Shown here piece after piece: positions 6,430-7,425 of a stretch of DNA of 7,425 nt. Made by a program: the position numbers and the translations under genes. Source of the DNA: an uncultured Collinsella sp. (GTDB taxonomy: Bacteria; Actinomycetota; Coriobacteriia; Coriobacteriales; Coriobacteriaceae); the NCBI GenBank assembly GCA_900555585.1, contig USLT01000029.1:1-7425 (forward strand), read 5' to 3'. The notes under the pieces were generated by a model. That model made no database searches and was not told the DNA's origin. It was given only the letters and a program-made list of their open reading frames with translations. How positions within the stretch are numbered: the first letter of the stretch is position 1; the number at the start of each line of letters is the position of its first letter.

Positions 6430-6972
6430 CTACTCCCCGTCCTCCAGGTCGCAGCCGGAGTCGCCGGATTCGACCTGCATGGCATCGTCGGCGCTGGATT
6501 CAGCCTCTGCGTCCACGGCATCGGTATCGTCGTCGGCTTCGGGCTCGGGAAGCACATCCATGCGCGAGATACGGCCCAGGACGCCGTTCACGAAGCGGGA
6601 CGACTCATCGGTACCGTACGCCTTAGCGATCTCGACCGCCTCGTTGATGACGACTGCATCGTCGATCGCCGAATCCTCGGGGAGGAACCGGAGCTCGTAG
6701 ACGGCGATGCGAAGCAGGTTGCGGTCCGTGCTCGGCATGCGATAGAGGCTCCAGTTCTTGGAGACCGACATGAGGGCGCAATCGATGCGGTCGATCTGGT
6801 CATGGCAGCCGCGGGCGAGCTCGATCGCATAGGGATCGAGCGGACCCTTGGAAAGCAGGTAGTCCCCTGCCAGGACGTCATCGACGGACAGGTCCAGCGC
6901 CTCTGCCTGGAATAGGATCTGCAGCGCCTGGCTTCGTGCGAGCGTGCGCCCGCGTTCAACCTTAGAACTCAC
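6430..6972 (-). CDS. nusB: Transcription antitermination factor NusB with acidic tail
   Basis: Residues 1–138 are a normal NusB: the N-terminal ARSQALQILFQAE, the WSLYRMPSTDRNLLRIAVYELRFL region in two parts, AIDDAVVINEAVEIAKAYG, and the closing SSRFVNGVLGRI. NusB pairs with NusE (ribosomal protein S10) on boxA RNA and supports antitermination in rRNA operons. Residues 141–180 form an extension beyond the family core, with 17 Asp/Glu in 40 residues and no Lys or Arg. The start is GTG, set by AAGGAG (6979–6984) 6 nt upstream. That ribosome binding site overlaps the asp23 stop codon region, so the two genes should be coupled. An ATG 1 nt upstream of the GTG codes for only four codons before a stop and is not the start. 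It is followed by xseB after 2 nt. Confidence 0.95.
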   Translation of the reverse strand: MSSKVERGRTLARSQALQILFQAEALDLSVDDVLAGDYLLSKGPLDPYAIELARGCHDQIDRIDCALMSVSKNWSLYRMPSTDRNLLRIAVYELRFLPEDSAIDDAVVINEAVEIAKAYGTDESSRFVNGVLGRISRMDVLPEPEADDDTDAVDAEAESSADDAMQVESGDSGCDLEDGE

Positions 6973-6975
6973 GCA

Positions 6976-7335
6976 TTACTCCTTGGGAAAGACGAGACCG
7001 TCGATGCAGACGTCCACGGATGCGACCTCGACGCCGACCTGGGCGTCGATCGCCTTCGCGACGGCCTCGCGAACGGACTCGGCGAGCTTCTTGAAGGGAT
7101 AGCCAAAGAAGACCGTGACATGCACCGTGATGGCAAGCCTGTCCTCGTCCACGGAAGCCTCGACGGAAGGGCCGAGCTGCGCGGTGCGGGCAGAGAACAT
7201 GCTCACGAGGTTGGTCGCGATATCCTTGACGCCCACCGCGGCGATACCCTCGATCTCCTCGACGGCGCGCGTGACGATGGCGGACAGGACCTCGGGCGCG
7301 ATGCCCATTCCTGCGATCTTGATCTCTTCGGACAT
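6976..7335 (-). CDS. Asp23/Gls24 family envelope stress response protein
   Basis: This 119-residue protein matches the Asp23/Gls24 (DUF322) family: IAGMGIAPEVLSAIVTRAV near the N terminus, EGIAAVGV, a central ITVHVTVFFGYPFKKLAES segment, and the C-terminal VASVDVCIDGLVF. Members such as staphylococcal Asp23 sit under the membrane and are linked to alkaline or cell-wall stress; the gene copy between efp and nusB is widespread in Gram-positives and its exact role is less clear. There is no signal peptide or membrane segment, so it is probably cytoplasmic or peripheral. The ATG has AAGGAG (7342–7347) 6 nt upstream. It lies 40 nt after efp and 3 nt before nusB. Confidence 0.92.
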   Translation of the reverse strand: MSEEIKIAGMGIAPEVLSAIVTRAVEEIEGIAAVGVKDIATNLVSMFSARTAQLGPSVEASVDEDRLAITVHVTVFFGYPFKKLAESVREAVAKAIDAQVGVEVASVDVCIDGLVFPKE

Positions 7336-7375
7336 GATCTTCTCCTTCGATAGTCTGATGGGAAAAGATTGACGG

Positions 7376-7425
7376 CTAGGCGCGGGAGACGAACTCGCCG
7401 GTGCGGGTGTCGACCTTGATGCTCT
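7376..7425 (-). CDS. efp: Elongation factor P, C-terminal end only (gene continues beyond window)
   Basis: Only 15 codons and the stop are visible. They read SIKVDTRTGEFVSRA, which is the highly conserved end of EF-P's third (OB-fold) domain, normally IKVDTRTGEYVSRA or close to it. EF-P relieves ribosome stalling at polyproline stretches by binding between the P and E sites. The neighbours asp23 and nusB are the usual partners of efp in Gram-positive genomes, which strengthens a call made on few residues. The modified lysine or arginine in domain I is outside the window, so the modification type cannot be judged. It is the first gene of the minus-strand block that can be seen. Confidence 0.88.
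   Translation of the reverse strand, partial: SIKVDTRTGEFVSRA

Noticed and set aside
6819..6841. 8-bp inverted repeat GCTCGATC/GATCGAGC in nusB
   Set aside because: Such CGATCGAG-like words recur throughout this genome segment, and nothing about the position suggests a function.
1..7425. An undescribed defence, mobile or biosynthetic system
   Set aside because: Every stretch longer than about 100 nt is occupied by a recognisable housekeeping gene. I see no insertion sequence, phage, toxin–antitoxin, CRISPR or unknown-domain gene.

Overview
The window is GC-rich DNA (by eye, not counted), gene-dense, and split into two convergent gene blocks. No mobile element, phage gene, tRNA, rRNA or CRISPR array is visible. 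The order efp–asp23–nusB is familiar from Gram-positive bacteria. The order tlyA–nadK–recN is familiar from Actinobacteria such as Mycobacterium tuberculosis. Together with the base composition this suggests a high-GC Gram-positive, most plausibly the Coriobacteriia; that placement is an inference.

Block 1 (plus strand, 1–2760) makes aromatic amino acid precursors and phenylalanine. It holds the 3' part of a fused chorismate mutase–prephenate dehydratase (pheA), a fused shikimate dehydrogenase–shikimate kinase (AroE–AroK), and a type II 3-dehydroquinase (aroQ). Three reading frames carry five activities: AroQ, AroE and AroK catalyse three consecutive shikimate steps (dehydroquinate to shikimate 3-phosphate), and PheA takes chorismate to phenylpyruvate. 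Gaps are 3 and 15 nt, so the genes look like one transcript.

The junction (2761–2864, 104 nt) has no gene. It carries one perfect 12-bp GC-rich hairpin whose U-rich side serves the minus-strand transcript.

Block 2 (minus strand, 7425 down to 2865) reads efp (only the last 15 codons) – asp23 – nusB – xseB – tlyA – nadK – recN. Apart from 40 nt between efp and asp23, genes are separated by 3, 2 and 11 nt or overlap by 4 and 8 nt, so a single translationally coupled operon is likely. The products cover translation (EF-P, TlyA), transcription antitermination (NusB), DNA repair (XseB, RecN), NADP supply (NadK) and an envelope-stress-type protein (Asp23).

Most of the window is ordinary core metabolism and information processing, and I found no convincing new multi-gene system. 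The best leads are the AroE–AroK fusion, a perfect 24-bp palindrome at the 3' end of xseB just before tlyA (with a second large inverted repeat inside xseB), xseB without an adjacent xseA, and a highly acidic C-terminal tail on NusB.
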